Shown here one piece after another: positions 9,085-18,869 of a stretch of DNA of 64,000 nucleotides. Under the pieces are notes generated by a model. It was not told the DNA's origin. It ran no database searches and worked only from the letters and a program-made list of their open reading frames with translations. Source of the DNA: Nitrospira sp. (GTDB taxonomy: Bacteria; Nitrospirota; Nitrospiria; Nitrospirales; Nitrospiraceae); NCBI GenBank assembly GCA_009594995.1, contig VOPR01000018.1, positions 21,504 through 85,503 of the forward strand, in the 5' to 3' direction. The position numbers and the translations under genes are program-made. Every line of letters begins with the position of its first letter. Positions within the stretch are counted from its first letter, which is position 1.

Positions 9085-10127
9085 GGAAGGTGCTTCACAA
9101 TGTGAGGTCCCAGCAGATTTGCGACTGCTAGAGGCAACTTCTGCCATACGCGAATAGCTAGCGCGTATTTTGGATTCTGAGGATTCAGCTGAGGCACCTG
9201 CCGCCCGTCCCCCATCCAATAGTACCAGTAGAGCTGATGAGGTTGAGCTCCCCATTGTTCCTTAAATCGGTAGGTTCCACTGTCAGGGCTCGATCGTCCA
9301 AAGTCGAACACTTGAAAGCCCTGCTGGCATGCATATTCCAGAACGGTGCCATACAGCAGCATATTGGGTGCAAGCCTGTTGAAACGTTTGTCTGAGGCTG
9401 CCCAGGGGATTTCCATTGTGGAGCGGAATCCGTAAAGAAAACCCGCGGCAACGGGCACGTCTCCATGCGAAACAATACAGATGCGTGCTTCTTTCGGAAA
9501 CACTTCGAGGATTTTCGCGAAAAACTCTTTTGCGTAGACTGGGGTTCCCAGGTCGCGCATACAACGGGAAAATACGGCGTAAAACTCCCCCAGGCACTCA
9601 CTTCCCCCCACGCGCACACTCATCCCTTCTTTTTGTGCTCGACGAACTTGGCTCCGCAACTTTGAGGGGAACCCTTTTAGCAACAGGTCGTACGAATTCG
9701 GCAATGAAAGCCGCATCGAGACTTTTCGTTCGGTCGAAACCCAGGCAGTCTTCATCAGCGACTCATGCCGCAGTTCAATATGGGTCGCATCTAGGGCTTT
9801 GGCTTTTTCGATGGCGCTTGCTTCAAGCAATCGATACGACTCGGGAGAATTAGCAACGATGCCGCCATAATTCACGAAAGGCAACGACACCAAGAAGCGG
9901 CCAAAACCTCTGCTCGCCAAGAGGACCAATGGCAGGACTCCTTGCACACGTCCATTCTCTTCTTGCGCGGCCAGGTAGTACGTTTCATGCCCAAAGGCTT
10001 CCTCTATAATGCGGCGCCAGCCCGACTGATGGTATCCTGATGTTAAGGGCGAGCTCTGAGCATAGTTGTCCCATGCCAGGAGATCGGCATCAGTACGCCC
10101 TAGGATTGAGGCTATCAACGCACTCAT
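9081..10127 (-). CDS. FemAB-like GNAT protein, XrtA/PEP-CTERM-associated type
   Basis: This 348-residue protein has the two-lobed GNAT layout of FemAB proteins, with a central basic segment (FPSKLRSQVRRAQKEG) and a C-terminal lobe ending in FDFGRSSPDSGTYRFKEQWGA. FemA/B proteins transfer amino acids from aminoacyl-tRNA to peptidoglycan. The subfamily that sits in exosortase A (XrtA) exopolysaccharide clusters is conserved but its substrate is unknown. It is 9 nt from the glycosyltransferase gene upstream and overlaps the aminotransferase gene by 4 nt, so the three are probably co-translated. Modification of glycan amino groups by an acyl group is inference. Confidence 0.85.
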   Translation of the reverse strand: MSALIASILGRTDADLLAWDNYAQSSPLTSGYHQSGWRRIIEEAFGHETYYLAAQEENGRVQGVLPLVLLASRGFGRFLVSLPFVNYGGIVANSPESYRLLEASAIEKAKALDATHIELRHESLMKTAWVSTERKVSMRLSLPNSYDLLLKGFPSKLRSQVRRAQKEGMSVRVGGSECLGEFYAVFSRCMRDLGTPVYAKEFFAKILEVFPKEARICIVSHGDVPVAAGFLYGFRSTMEIPWAASDKRFNRLAPNMLLYGTVLEYACQQGFQVFDFGRSSPDSGTYRFKEQWGAQPHQLYWYYWMGDGRQVPQLNPQNPKYALAIRVWQKLPLAVANLLGPHIVKHLP

Positions 10128-10136
10128 GTAATAGGC

Positions 10137-11510
10137 CTATCGCGGTTTCTTTTCACGATCAACGCGATCGAGAACAGCCGCCAATTCTTTAGTGAGCGAA
10201 CGGTAGTCAAACCGATTCACGCAAGCCACATCAGGCGGAAGCAGCTTCTGCTTTCCAGTCGCCAGCTCGATTAAGAGTGCCTTGATCCGCGTGACTTCGT
10301 TCACACTGCTTATCCCCAGTGCATGACGAGCAACCAAGTTGGCCGTTGCACCTTCTCCACCGATGAGCAATAGCGGCCGTCCAGTTGCAACATATTCGTA
10401 AATTTTAGCGGGCACCTGCAGAGGTGAGTCTGGCTGAAGCACAAGCAATACGCTTGACCGCTGCATCTCTCTCAAGCACGCAGCATGGGAAATTGGTGGT
10501 TCACGCCGAAGAAACCCTTGCTTCTCAAGATCTACAGCGTACCGTTCACAATCGTGGTCTGTGGTGTCCCACCCCCCGACGAAGCGTAACCGGATTGTTT
10601 CCGGCTGCAACTGGCCATTCTGAAACAATTCCCACACTGCTTGCAGCAAGACTCGAGGGGTTCTTTTCCCATACACCGTCCCGAAATGGCACAGCTCATA
10701 CCCCAAAGACGTCGAAGAAGTATCCATTGGGCTCGGAGAAATCTGTTCTGGAGTCAGCACCTCGCGGTCGAATCCATTAGGTATCCAAGTGCAGCGGTCA
10801 CGGAGATTGCCATACTCAGCAACTAGGCGTTCACGGAGCTCCTCGGTGTTGGCGATGACATGACTGGCAGCCTGACAGACTCGCGCTTCAGCTGTTCGCG
10901 ATTTCCTGGTTAATACGTCAGAACTGAAGGAGTAATAAGGATTACAATTCCAGGGATCACGGTAATCCAACACCAGCGGACAGTTGAAATGCTTCGCGAG
11001 CGTATCCCCAATTAAGAAACTTGTCCAGGGACCTCCAGTCGCGAGAATGACATCCGGCACATCCCTCTCAACGGTAGACTGCGCTTGTCGCACAGCCGGC
11101 ATCTGCCACCCGCATTGGCGGTCGGGAAATGCAAATGTCCAATCCAGAAGCAGGTCTTTTAGCGAGCCACGAGTTGTTCCTGGATTTCCTGGCGAGGACA
11201 TAGCGTCAGCTTTCATACCTCGCTCTGGAGAAACGGTTTTTTGCACCATTCCACGGAATAAATCACGAGCCTGCAATATCTGTTGAAGCCGGTCAACGTA
11301 AGGCACTCGCATTACCTGAACGCTCGCCGGCACACGCTCGCCAAGTTTTGGATCTACTTGATGCGAAGGATACACACACTCAGGCGTTGTTGTGATCACT
11401 TGTGGCTGCCACCTATAATCAGCCAGATTTCGGCAAAACCCGAGCGGGCGCATCGCGCCACTCGCTGCAACCGGCGGGAAGTAATAAGCTACTATCAGAA
11501 CTCGCTTCAC
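10137..11510 (-). CDS. Glycosyltransferase family 4 (GT-B)
   Basis: A 457-residue protein starting MKRVLIVAYYFPPVAASGAMR, the classic N-terminal strand and loop of GT4 enzymes, with a C-terminal Rossmann half containing a donor-binding segment (PAKIYEYVATGRPLLLIG). The VPAKIYEY(V/A) element resembles glycosyltransferases of XrtA-type exopolysaccharide clusters. It would act at the cytoplasmic membrane face on a lipid-linked sugar chain. A 247-nt gap separates it from asnB, so it may start a new transcription unit with the FemAB and aminotransferase genes. Sugar specificity is unknown. Confidence 0.85.
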   Translation of the reverse strand: MKRVLIVAYYFPPVAASGAMRPLGFCRNLADYRWQPQVITTTPECVYPSHQVDPKLGERVPASVQVMRVPYVDRLQQILQARDLFRGMVQKTVSPERGMKADAMSSPGNPGTTRGSLKDLLLDWTFAFPDRQCGWQMPAVRQAQSTVERDVPDVILATGGPWTSFLIGDTLAKHFNCPLVLDYRDPWNCNPYYSFSSDVLTRKSRTAEARVCQAASHVIANTEELRERLVAEYGNLRDRCTWIPNGFDREVLTPEQISPSPMDTSSTSLGYELCHFGTVYGKRTPRVLLQAVWELFQNGQLQPETIRLRFVGGWDTTDHDCERYAVDLEKQGFLRREPPISHAACLREMQRSSVLLVLQPDSPLQVPAKIYEYVATGRPLLLIGGEGATANLVARHALGISSVNEVTRIKALLIELATGKQKLLPPDVACVNRFDYRSLTKELAAVLDRVDREKKPR

Positions 11511-11757
11511 AAGCTCACCGCTCGCGCTAGGAGAAGATCACAGATCAAGGATTTACAGGCACCGCGGACTAGACTCAAACCGATTACGGCATACCCAGAC
11601 AGTGAGTTCGAGGCAATAGCACTCTAGAGGATCTCTACGCAGAGAGCGTAGCTTCAAACGAAACCTGCCTCGCTCCCACGATCATGCACTGCACGACAGT
11701 AACGAAACGCTTAGGAGATTCAGAAAACGTTATGAATCCAACTCGAATTAGTCGTGT
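11511..11757 (-). other. Gap with a 6-bp hairpin between asnB and the GT4 gene
   Basis: The gap contains a perfect short dyad, CTACGC-AGAGA-GCGTAG, at 11635-11651. It could mark the end of the asnB transcript, but no T tract follows on the minus strand, so a standard intrinsic terminator is not supported. No promoter pair convinced me. Confidence 0.3.
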
Positions 11758-13644
11758 TTAGACGGGCGCTTGGCTCGCAAGACCTGAGAGTATTTCGAAT
11801 TCCGCCACATGAAACAGTCTGTTGGAAAGATCTACTTCTCCTCGACGGTGCCGATCTAAATCTGCTATCAGCGCACCGGCATGATAAATGCCACGCTCTC
11901 GCACCGCCCGACTCCCAAGGATATCCCGAAGGGGCTCATACAGATCATGAGCGAACCACTTCTTGCTCGCGGTGGGAAACCCCATTTTGTCCACTCTGCT
12001 CCGCACGGACTCAGGAATCCGCCCTCGCATCCCTTCTCGAAGCACGTACTTATTCCATGGCCCTCGCACCTTCCAATTGTCAGGCAAGCCATGCACAAAG
12101 GACACTAACCGATAATCCAAAAACGGCAAACGCGCCTCAACAGAATGGGCCATGGAATTACGATCTTCTATCCGGAGATACAAGGGCAAGGGGGCCGATA
12201 TCACTGATTGTTTCAATGAACTCGATAGAGCTGCGGAACTTGGCGGCACATCTTCATTGATGAAATGCTGGGTCAAGTCCGCTGAAAACCATGGATTCTG
12301 ACGGAGACGGGCCTGCCGCCTAGTCTGAGCCCATCTACGATACGCACCGAGCCTATACAATTCCCACGAGAGGCACCGGCTGGCAGCCTCCATCATACGA
12401 ACACGAGCATTTCCACCATGCGCGTTGGTATACGCTGTCACAGATTGCCAGGCAGCTCCCACCCGTCCTTGCTGTAGGAGCGACACCCAATAGTCCTGAA
12501 AATAGCTTGAGTATCCGCCAATTGTTTCATCGGCTCCCTGCCCATTCAAAACCACTCGAATGCCGCTGGATGAAGCCAGACGCATAAGCTGGTACCCCAC
12601 CACAGCTGTCATGGTATGTACAGGTTCGTCCTGGAACCAAAGAACTTTGTGCAGATCATTCCACAGTTCGGCAGGGCTAGTTTCAAGTTGCCTGAGCTGG
12701 GCATGGGTTTGGGTCAGGGTATCCGCAATATACTTTGACTCATCAAACTCCTTTGCCATGTAGCAAAAAGCCTGGAGAGATTCGGGTTGCGCGCCGCCAC
12801 TTTCATCACGGTGACGCGCGGCCGCACAAATAATCGCTGTCGAATCAAGCCCCCCGGAGAGGCATACCCCAACCGGTACATCGCTTCGCATGCGAATCCG
12901 AACCGAGTCCTCAAAAAGATCGGCGAAATTCTCCGCAGGATCGCTCACTGCGTTCTTGGGTAAGGTATCGAGAGACCAAAAACTCCACTCATGCCAGGTA
13001 CCATCCAACTCCACCTCAAACCCGCTGCCCGGAGGAATCTGTTCAATTCCTTCGTAGAACGTCTCGCCCTGGCTGTCGAGTCGTCCCTCCAGTAAAAACT
13101 TGGAAGCAGTCCGCCAATTGATCTCCGGCCGGTGATAACCGGAGGCACGAAGAGCCTTTATTTCCGATGCGAACTGTATCACCTCAGGGCTACGGCTGTA
13201 GTACAGCGGTTTCACTCCAAATCGGTCACGGGAGCCAAATATCCGCCGATTCCGCCGATCATAAATGACAAAGGCCCACATACCATTCAATCTCGACAGG
13301 CACTCACGACCCCACTCGCGATAGGCGGCAAGTAATACTTCGCTATCCCCGCTCGACCGAAACTGATAACCCAATTGCCGCAGGTCTTCTCGCAACTCTA
13401 CGTAGTTGAAGATTTCGCCATTGAACACGAGGACATACTGACCATCTTGGCTAATCATTGGCTGATGGCCGGCTTCGGACAAATCAAGGATCGACAGACG
13501 CCGAAACCCCATTCCGACAGCACCTTCTACATAGAAGCCACCATCGTCAGGACCTCGATGAAACAGGCTCTTGGCCATTCGTTCCACGGCCGTTCGCTCC
13601 ACCGAACGACCATTCAGCCCTATAACAACTGCGATTCCACACAT
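11758..13644 (-). CDS. asnB: Asparagine synthase (glutamine-hydrolysing) family amidotransferase
   Basis: Class II glutamine amidotransferase fused to an ATP-PPi synthetase domain, 628 residues. The start is placed at ATG 13644 so that the catalytic Cys becomes residue 2 (MCGIAVVIG), as maturation requires; seven extra residues of the longer frame are rejected. Glutaminase motifs are seen at HRGPDD (29-34) and NGEIFN (75-80), and the PP-loop at SGGLDS (263-268). The enzyme uses ammonia from glutamine to amidate a carboxylate activated by ATP. Classical product is asparagine, but homologues in XrtA/exopolysaccharide clusters probably amidate another substrate such as a uronic acid. A UDP-sugar decarboxylase gene lies immediately upstream. 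Confidence 0.9.
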   Translation of the reverse strand: MCGIAVVIGLNGRSVERTAVERMAKSLFHRGPDDGGFYVEGAVGMGFRRLSILDLSEAGHQPMISQDGQYVLVFNGEIFNYVELREDLRQLGYQFRSSGDSEVLLAAYREWGRECLSRLNGMWAFVIYDRRNRRIFGSRDRFGVKPLYYSRSPEVIQFASEIKALRASGYHRPEINWRTASKFLLEGRLDSQGETFYEGIEQIPPGSGFEVELDGTWHEWSFWSLDTLPKNAVSDPAENFADLFEDSVRIRMRSDVPVGVCLSGGLDSTAIICAAARHRDESGGAQPESLQAFCYMAKEFDESKYIADTLTQTHAQLRQLETSPAELWNDLHKVLWFQDEPVHTMTAVVGYQLMRLASSSGIRVVLNGQGADETIGGYSSYFQDYWVSLLQQGRVGAAWQSVTAYTNAHGGNARVRMMEAASRCLSWELYRLGAYRRWAQTRRQARLRQNPWFSADLTQHFINEDVPPSSAALSSSLKQSVISAPLPLYLRIEDRNSMAHSVEARLPFLDYRLVSFVHGLPDNWKVRGPWNKYVLREGMRGRIPESVRSRVDKMGFPTASKKWFAHDLYEPLRDILGSRAVRERGIYHAGALIADLDRHRRGEVDLSNRLFHVAEFEILSGLASQAPV

Positions 13645-13695
13645 AAAATCTACCCGCGGCCTCACTCTTCCATCAGGCCTATTGCCAGAGCTGGG

Positions 13696-14706
13696 TTACT
13701 TCACAACAACCTGGCGAAAATATTCAGTGGCTTTGCGAATACCATCCTCTAACTCCACCTTAGGCTCCCAGCCCAGGAGGCTCTTCGCTCTCGTAATATC
13801 GGGGCGTCGCACCTTGGGATCATCGGCAGGGAGAGGCCGTTCCTCGATTACGCTTTTCGAACCGGTTAGCTTCAGAATAATTTCCGCAATCCCGCGAACT
13901 GTAAGTTCTCGTGGATTGCCGATATTGACAGGGTCATGAATACTGTCGAATACGGCATCCGGCTTCTGCGTCAGAAATTTTGTGCGATCAGTGCGTTCCG
14001 CGACGGACTTATCGGACTTCACCATCAACAACGCCACGATACCACGGACCAAATCATCGACATAGCAAAAGCTGCGCGTCTGAGACCCATCGCCAAACAC
14101 GGTCAAGGGCTTCCCCTGAAGCGCCTGCACAATAAAGTTCGAGACGACGCGACCATCCTTCGGCCTCATCCTTGGACCATAGGTGTTAAATATCCGAACA
14201 ATTCTCGTATCCACACCATGGTACCGGTGATAGGCCATCGTCATCGCTTCGGCAAATCGCTTCGCCTCATCGTACACTCCTCTTGCACCAATCGGATTCA
14301 CATTACCCCAATAGGTTTCCGGCTGAGGATTGAGCAAGGGATCTCCATAAACCTCTGACGTACTGGCCAGCAGGAAGCGAGCACCCTTGGCCTTCGCCAA
14401 TCCAAGCGCTTTGTGCGTTCCGAGCGCACCCACTTTCAAGGTGGCGATGGGCATTTCCAGATAGTCTTGAGGACTGGCAGGAGAGGCAAAATGCATGACG
14501 GCATCCAGCTGCCCGTCAACATGCAAGTAGTCGCACACATTGTATTTCACAAAGCTGAATTTTGGATTTCCAATCAGATGCGCAATATTCTCCGCCCGGC
14601 CCGTGATCAAATTATCAAGCGCAATGACATCGTGCCCCTGCCCGACCAAAAGATCAGACAAGTGACTGCCAAGAAACCCTGCACCGCCCGTAATCAAAAT
14701 TCTCAT
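13696..14706 (-). CDS. NAD-dependent epimerase/dehydratase, UDP-glucuronate decarboxylase (UXS)-like
   Basis: Extended short-chain dehydrogenase of 336 residues. It shows the NAD-binding glycine motif GGAGFLG (7-13), the STSEVYGD segment (115-122) and the catalytic Tyr145/Lys149 pair (YDEAK). The segments ASPASPQDY and [10 protein letters not shown] are typical of UDP-glucuronate decarboxylases, which convert UDP-glucuronate to UDP-xylose. It lies between the carbamoyltransferase gene (35 nt) and asnB (51 nt). No UDP-glucose dehydrogenase was seen in the window, so UDP-glucuronate would have to come from elsewhere. Confidence 0.82.
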   Translation of the reverse strand: MRILITGGAGFLGSHLSDLLVGQGHDVIALDNLITGRAENIAHLIGNPKFSFVKYNVCDYLHVDGQLDAVMHFASPASPQDYLEMPIATLKVGALGTHKALGLAKAKGARFLLASTSEVYGDPLLNPQPETYWGNVNPIGARGVYDEAKRFAEAMTMAYHRYHGVDTRIVRIFNTYGPRMRPKDGRVVSNFIVQALQGKPLTVFGDGSQTRSFCYVDDLVRGIVALLMVKSDKSVAERTDRTKFLTQKPDAVFDSIHDPVNIGNPRELTVRGIAEIILKLTGSKSVIEERPLPADDPKVRRPDITRAKSLLGWEPKVELEDGIRKATEYFRQVVVK

Positions 14707-14741
14707 GAATCGCTCCCCCCTTCGTATTCCAGACGCTACGG

Positions 14742-16586
14742 TTAGTCGAGTTCAAACTCCTTCTTCCAATCCGAATCGCCCTCAAGCGGTTTCTGCTCCG
14801 ATTTGATCAACACACAATTCTCCAGCACAAGGACGTCCATTTCGGTCCGCATGAAGCACCTGTAGGCATCTTCAGGCGTGCTGACAATGGGCTCTCCGCG
14901 AACATTAAAAGAGGTATTCACCAACACCGCATGTCCGGTCCTGGCCTCAAAAGCCTTGAGCAGGGCGTAATATCGGGGATTCGTTTCCTCGTGCACGGTC
15001 TGAACTCGCGCCGAATAATCGAGATGGGTAACAGCAGGAATGTCGGATCGTGGAATATTCAACAACTCAATTCCCCACAACCCATCTTGTGCCGAGGTCA
15101 TCGGGAGACGTCGTTTTTCAACAACGGGAGCCACGAGCAACATATAGGGGCTGTCGGCATCCAGAATAAAGTAGTCAGAGGCCCTCTCGCGCAAAACTGA
15201 CGGGGCAAAAGGACGAAAAGATTCCCGATACTTAATCTTAAGATTCATCACCGACTGCATATCCCTGTTGCGGGCATCCCCCAAGATACTGCGCCCACCT
15301 AACGCGCGAGGGCCAAACTCCATGCGTCCCTGCAACCAACCCACGACTTTTCCCGCAGCTAGCTCTTCAGCCACGCGCGCATACAACTGCCCGTCATCAA
15401 GCCTGACATAAGGGGCATCAGTTTTTTTCAGATACGCTTCAATTTCTTCGTTGGTATGAGATGGTCCTAAATAAGACCCTTTGATACCATCTTTTCCAGG
15501 AATCACTTTGCGAGGCTGCTGCTCATACTGATACCAGGCAGTCAATGCGGCACCCAAGGCTCCACCGGCATCACCAGCCGCCGGCTGTATCCAGAGCCCC
15601 TTGAATGGCCCTTCTCGAAGAATACGTCCATTCCCCACACAATTGAGGGCTACCCCCCCGGCCATGCACATATAGTCCGCACCGGTCTCCCGATGCAGGG
15701 TACGAGACAGTCGCAGCATGACCTCCTCGGTCACTTCCTGAACTGACCGTGCCAGGTCCATTTCTCGCTGGGTCAGTTTCGATTCTGGCTTGCGAGGCGG
15801 ACCTCCAAAGACTTCATCAAACTTGCTCCCGGTCATAGTAAGACCAGTGCAATAGTTGAAGTAGTCCATGTTCAAACGAAATGTCCCATCCGACTTTACG
15901 TCTAACAAATGTTCATAAATTGCCTTCACATATTTGGGTTCGCCATAAGGAGCGAGCCCCATGACCTTATATTCACCGGAGTTCACCTTGAAACCGGTGT
16001 AATATGTGAACGCGGAATACAAGAGTCCTAGGGAGTGGGGAAACGGAATCTCCCAGAGCGGTGTAAGTGAGTTCCCCTGCCCAAGCCAGGCTGATGTGGT
16101 TGCCCACTCCCCGACACCATCCATGCAGAGTACAACCGCTTTCTCATACGGCGACGGGAAAAACGCGGATGCGGCATGCGACTCATGATGTTCAGAGAAC
16201 AAGATCTGCGGCAAAGTCGTGCGTGTCATCTCTGGAGCATGGACCAGAAATTCTTTCTGAAGCAAACTCTTTAACAGCAGCTTTTCTTTCAACCACACCG
16301 GCATGGCAGCCACGAACGACTGTACCCCTCGAGGAGCAAATGCGAGATAGGTTTCCAAGAGTCGCTCAAATTTCACCAGCGGTTTGTCGTAAAAAACCAG
16401 GTATCGTACATCCTGTAGCGTGATTTTTCCTTCTTGAAGGCAATACTCAATCGCCTTATGAGGAAACCCGGGATCATGCTTCTTTCTGGTGAAGCGCTCT
16501 TCCTGGGCCGCTGCAATGATTTCTCCGTCACGCACTAAACAGGCTGCGCTATCGTGGTAAAACGCAGAAATCCCGAGAATGTTCAT
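14742..16586 (-). CDS. O-carbamoyltransferase (NodU/CmcH/TobZ family)
   Basis: A 614-residue protein. Its N-terminal Kae1-like domain starts [17 protein letters not shown] and has the metal-binding [11 protein letters not shown] segment (about 133-143) and CMDGVGEW (154-161). The C-terminal YrdC-like part carries [20 protein letters not shown]. The family uses carbamoyl phosphate and ATP, through carbamoyl-AMP, to carbamoylate hydroxyls of sugars or antibiotics. Length and all main motifs are normal. In this locus it probably decorates the polysaccharide. An SxtJ/SxtK-like pair, often adjacent to this family, is encoded further along at 5957-6520. Confidence 0.92.
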   Translation of the reverse strand: MNILGISAFYHDSAACLVRDGEIIAAAQEERFTRKKHDPGFPHKAIEYCLQEGKITLQDVRYLVFYDKPLVKFERLLETYLAFAPRGVQSFVAAMPVWLKEKLLLKSLLQKEFLVHAPEMTRTTLPQILFSEHHESHAASAFFPSPYEKAVVLCMDGVGEWATTSAWLGQGNSLTPLWEIPFPHSLGLLYSAFTYYTGFKVNSGEYKVMGLAPYGEPKYVKAIYEHLLDVKSDGTFRLNMDYFNYCTGLTMTGSKFDEVFGGPPRKPESKLTQREMDLARSVQEVTEEVMLRLSRTLHRETGADYMCMAGGVALNCVGNGRILREGPFKGLWIQPAAGDAGGALGAALTAWYQYEQQPRKVIPGKDGIKGSYLGPSHTNEEIEAYLKKTDAPYVRLDDGQLYARVAEELAAGKVVGWLQGRMEFGPRALGGRSILGDARNRDMQSVMNLKIKYRESFRPFAPSVLRERASDYFILDADSPYMLLVAPVVEKRRLPMTSAQDGLWGIELLNIPRSDIPAVTHLDYSARVQTVHEETNPRYYALLKAFEARTGHAVLVNTSFNVRGEPIVSTPEDAYRCFMRTEMDVLVLENCVLIKSEQKPLEGDSDWKKEFELD

Positions 16587-16710
16587 GTTTGCTCCCCGCC
16601 CATGGAATAAACCGATACATTCAACAATCTAGCACCATTCCAGCTTTCTCGCAGCACCATCAGAAGAGGGAGACGACTGTTTTCTGAAGATATAGATGTT
16701 TCCACCGAAG

Positions 16711-17874
16711 CTACTGAGGAACCTGGCACTCGTTGATCAATCCAAGGTATCGATTGGCAATCACTTCCCAGTTGTACTCACGACAAGCCCATTCTTTTCC
16801 CCGTTTAGCCAGTGTCTCTCGAAAGGGGGCATCCGAGCACAAACGAATCAGGCCGGATGCCAATGCCCCGGGATCATCCGGAGGCACCAGAATACCTGTC
16901 GTCCCATCCTGGACAATTTCTGGCACACCATCAACCTTGCTCGCGATGACGGCTTTTCCACATGCCATCGCCTCGGCTATAACCAACGGCATACCTTCCG
17001 CTCGAGACGCCAACACAAAAGCCAGGCATGATTTCATCAATCGGAGAACCTGTTCATGAGTTTGATTACCTAAAAATCTGACTTGGTCGGAGACTCCCTG
17101 CTCAAGTGCCTGACGCACCAACGCATCACGCTCCGGACCATCGCCCGCAACGACAAGGTAAAGATGCACACCTCGCTGCTTGGCTTCTTGCAAGGAAGCA
17201 ATGACGATATCGATCCCCTTCCTATGGATCAGATGCCCTGCCGTCAATAGATAGTTCGATGGCAGTCCATGATTTAAATTTCCTCCCTCGACCGCCTCGA
17301 TAACATCCAACGGCGCACCATTTGGAAGCAGCTGAATCCGCCGAAGATGCACACCTTGCAACACAGATTCGACTTTGGACAAGAGCGTGCGCGAGACACC
17401 CAACACCACATCTGCCTTCTCAAGAAGAAACCGTACCAACCGCTGCTCCCGTGGATCCCACAGTGAGAGGTCGTGTGCATCGTTTCCCTGGTAGGTGACG
17501 AATAGAGCGCCTCCAAATACGCGCTTCAATACCCCAAAATAAAACATCGCGGGTAGCGGATACTGAATCAAAATTGCGTCGAGTCGCCTTCGCTTCGCCA
17601 ACCACAGAAGCTGCAGCGCTGTCATTGGAAACCACAAGTAACACATCAGAACAGCCCGGAAAGGGTGCTTTGACGACACAGGCGATCGAAGATACATGCC
17701 GTACACTGGTGTTCCATCCAATGTCTCAACTTGGCGAAGCCGATTCTCTCGATCGGCGACAAAAATAGTGACCGTGTGGCCTTTTTTTTGAAATTCCCCA
17801 GTGAGTCGAGCCACAACGGTACTGATCCCGCCGGTCAAGGAGGGTCGCCAAGGGGTTACCAGCATGATGTTCAT
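16711..17874 (-). CDS. Glycosyltransferase family 4
   Basis: A GT-B glycosyltransferase of about 387 residues. The N-terminus MNIMLVTPWRPSLTGGIST has the acceptor-side loop, and the C-terminal half shows the GT4 donor site (ASRAEGMPLVIAEAMACGKA), including the E-x7-E motif. The start is set at ATG 17874; the longer frame begins with TTG at 17913 and overlaps the upstream gene. It is 22 nt from the GT2 gene upstream and 124 nt from the carbamoyltransferase gene. Substrates are unknown. Confidence 0.87.
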   Translation of the reverse strand: MNIMLVTPWRPSLTGGISTVVARLTGEFQKKGHTVTIFVADRENRLRQVETLDGTPVYGMYLRSPVSSKHPFRAVLMCYLWFPMTALQLLWLAKRRRLDAILIQYPLPAMFYFGVLKRVFGGALFVTYQGNDAHDLSLWDPREQRLVRFLLEKADVVLGVSRTLLSKVESVLQGVHLRRIQLLPNGAPLDVIEAVEGGNLNHGLPSNYLLTAGHLIHRKGIDIVIASLQEAKQRGVHLYLVVAGDGPERDALVRQALEQGVSDQVRFLGNQTHEQVLRLMKSCLAFVLASRAEGMPLVIAEAMACGKAVIASKVDGVPEIVQDGTTGILVPPDDPGALASGLIRLCSDAPFRETLAKRGKEWACREYNWEVIANRYLGLINECQVPQ

Positions 17875-17896
17875 ATGTGTAGTGGTACCCGCTGAT

Positions 17897-18844
17897 TCAT
17901 GTCTTCGCGTCAAGGTCAGGATTTATTCCAGGAGTTTGAGCCCCGCTACGACAGACATAAGACTTGACCATGTCCATGTACAACTCAATCCGGAGAGGCC
18001 ATTCCCGAATTAAACTACGAAGCCGCTGACGGGCAACCGCACCTGAACATTCCAACCGCTCTAGATAAGCCAATTGTCGTTGATTCACGTACAACTGCGA
18101 TTTGACCAGTTGTACTATCTCACCACCATGACTCTGCTCGAGTCTGTAGTTCTTGAGGAGAATCTCGTATATCTTTGCAAAATCTTCCAGCAAGCGACGG
18201 TGACTGGACATCAGGCTACCCGCTCTCCAGCGATATTGCCCCAGCGGCTCGGCTAAATAGCCAACTTCGTAACCTTCCAGCACAACCTGGATCCAATGCA
18301 AATAGTCTTGGGCCACCGGCAACCGCACATCAAAACTTCCGGCAGCATCAAACGCCTGACGTCGCTCAAGCACCGTCAATGTTTGAATATGAGACCGCTG
18401 CAGTATGTCTCGAAGGCATTCACCTTGAGGAATCGGCCTTCCGGTTTCCTGATTAAACCGAGCATGTAGCACGGTGTCCGATTCATCAATAACCGCTATT
18501 TCAGTGTGAACAAACCCGCATGCAGGATTTGCGTCGAGATATTCAACCTGACGCGCCAATTTTGTGGGCTCCCACAAATCATCGGCGTCAAGATACGCGA
18601 CAAATTCTCCGTTGGCTCTGGAGAGAGCCGCATTCCGTGCCGCAGACGCCCCTTGATTGGCCTGGTACACGCAACACAGGGCATTGTCATACTGCGCCAA
18701 CACTGCTTGGGTTCCATCTGTCGATCCATCGTCGACCACGATGATTTCGAAATCTCGATAGGTCTGTCGTAACGCCGAATCGATGGTCCGCCCGATGAAT
18801 CGTTCACAATTGAATGTCGGGATCACGACTGATACGCGGGGCAT
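17897..18844 (-). CDS. Glycosyltransferase family 2 (soluble GT-A)
   Basis: About 315 residues beginning MPRVSVVIPTFNCERFI, the standard GT2 first strand, followed by IIVVDDGSTDGTQ and the metal-binding YLDADD. No membrane helices are seen, so it probably acts as a cytoplasmic or peripheral enzyme on a lipid-linked acceptor. The ATG at 18844 is preferred because the longer frame starts at a TTG inside the upstream gene and adds a stretch ahead of the conserved first strand. It lies in a run of three glycosyltransferase genes with 22-25 nt gaps. Confidence 0.9.
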   Translation of the reverse strand: MPRVSVVIPTFNCERFIGRTIDSALRQTYRDFEIIVVDDGSTDGTQAVLAQYDNALCCVYQANQGASAARNAALSRANGEFVAYLDADDLWEPTKLARQVEYLDANPACGFVHTEIAVIDESDTVLHARFNQETGRPIPQGECLRDILQRSHIQTLTVLERRQAFDAAGSFDVRLPVAQDYLHWIQVVLEGYEVGYLAEPLGQYRWRAGSLMSSHRRLLEDFAKIYEILLKNYRLEQSHGGEIVQLVKSQLYVNQRQLAYLERLECSGAVARQRLRSLIREWPLRIELYMDMVKSYVCRSGAQTPGINPDLDAKT

Positions 18845-18869
18845 GTGGGGACTTACCCAGAAAAACGAC

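Noticed and set aside
7810..9255. Longer N-terminus (57 extra residues) for the DegT aminotransferase
   Set aside because: Ser/Ala-rich non-conserved extension inside the FemAB gene; the ATGA overlap at 9081-9084 gives the natural start.
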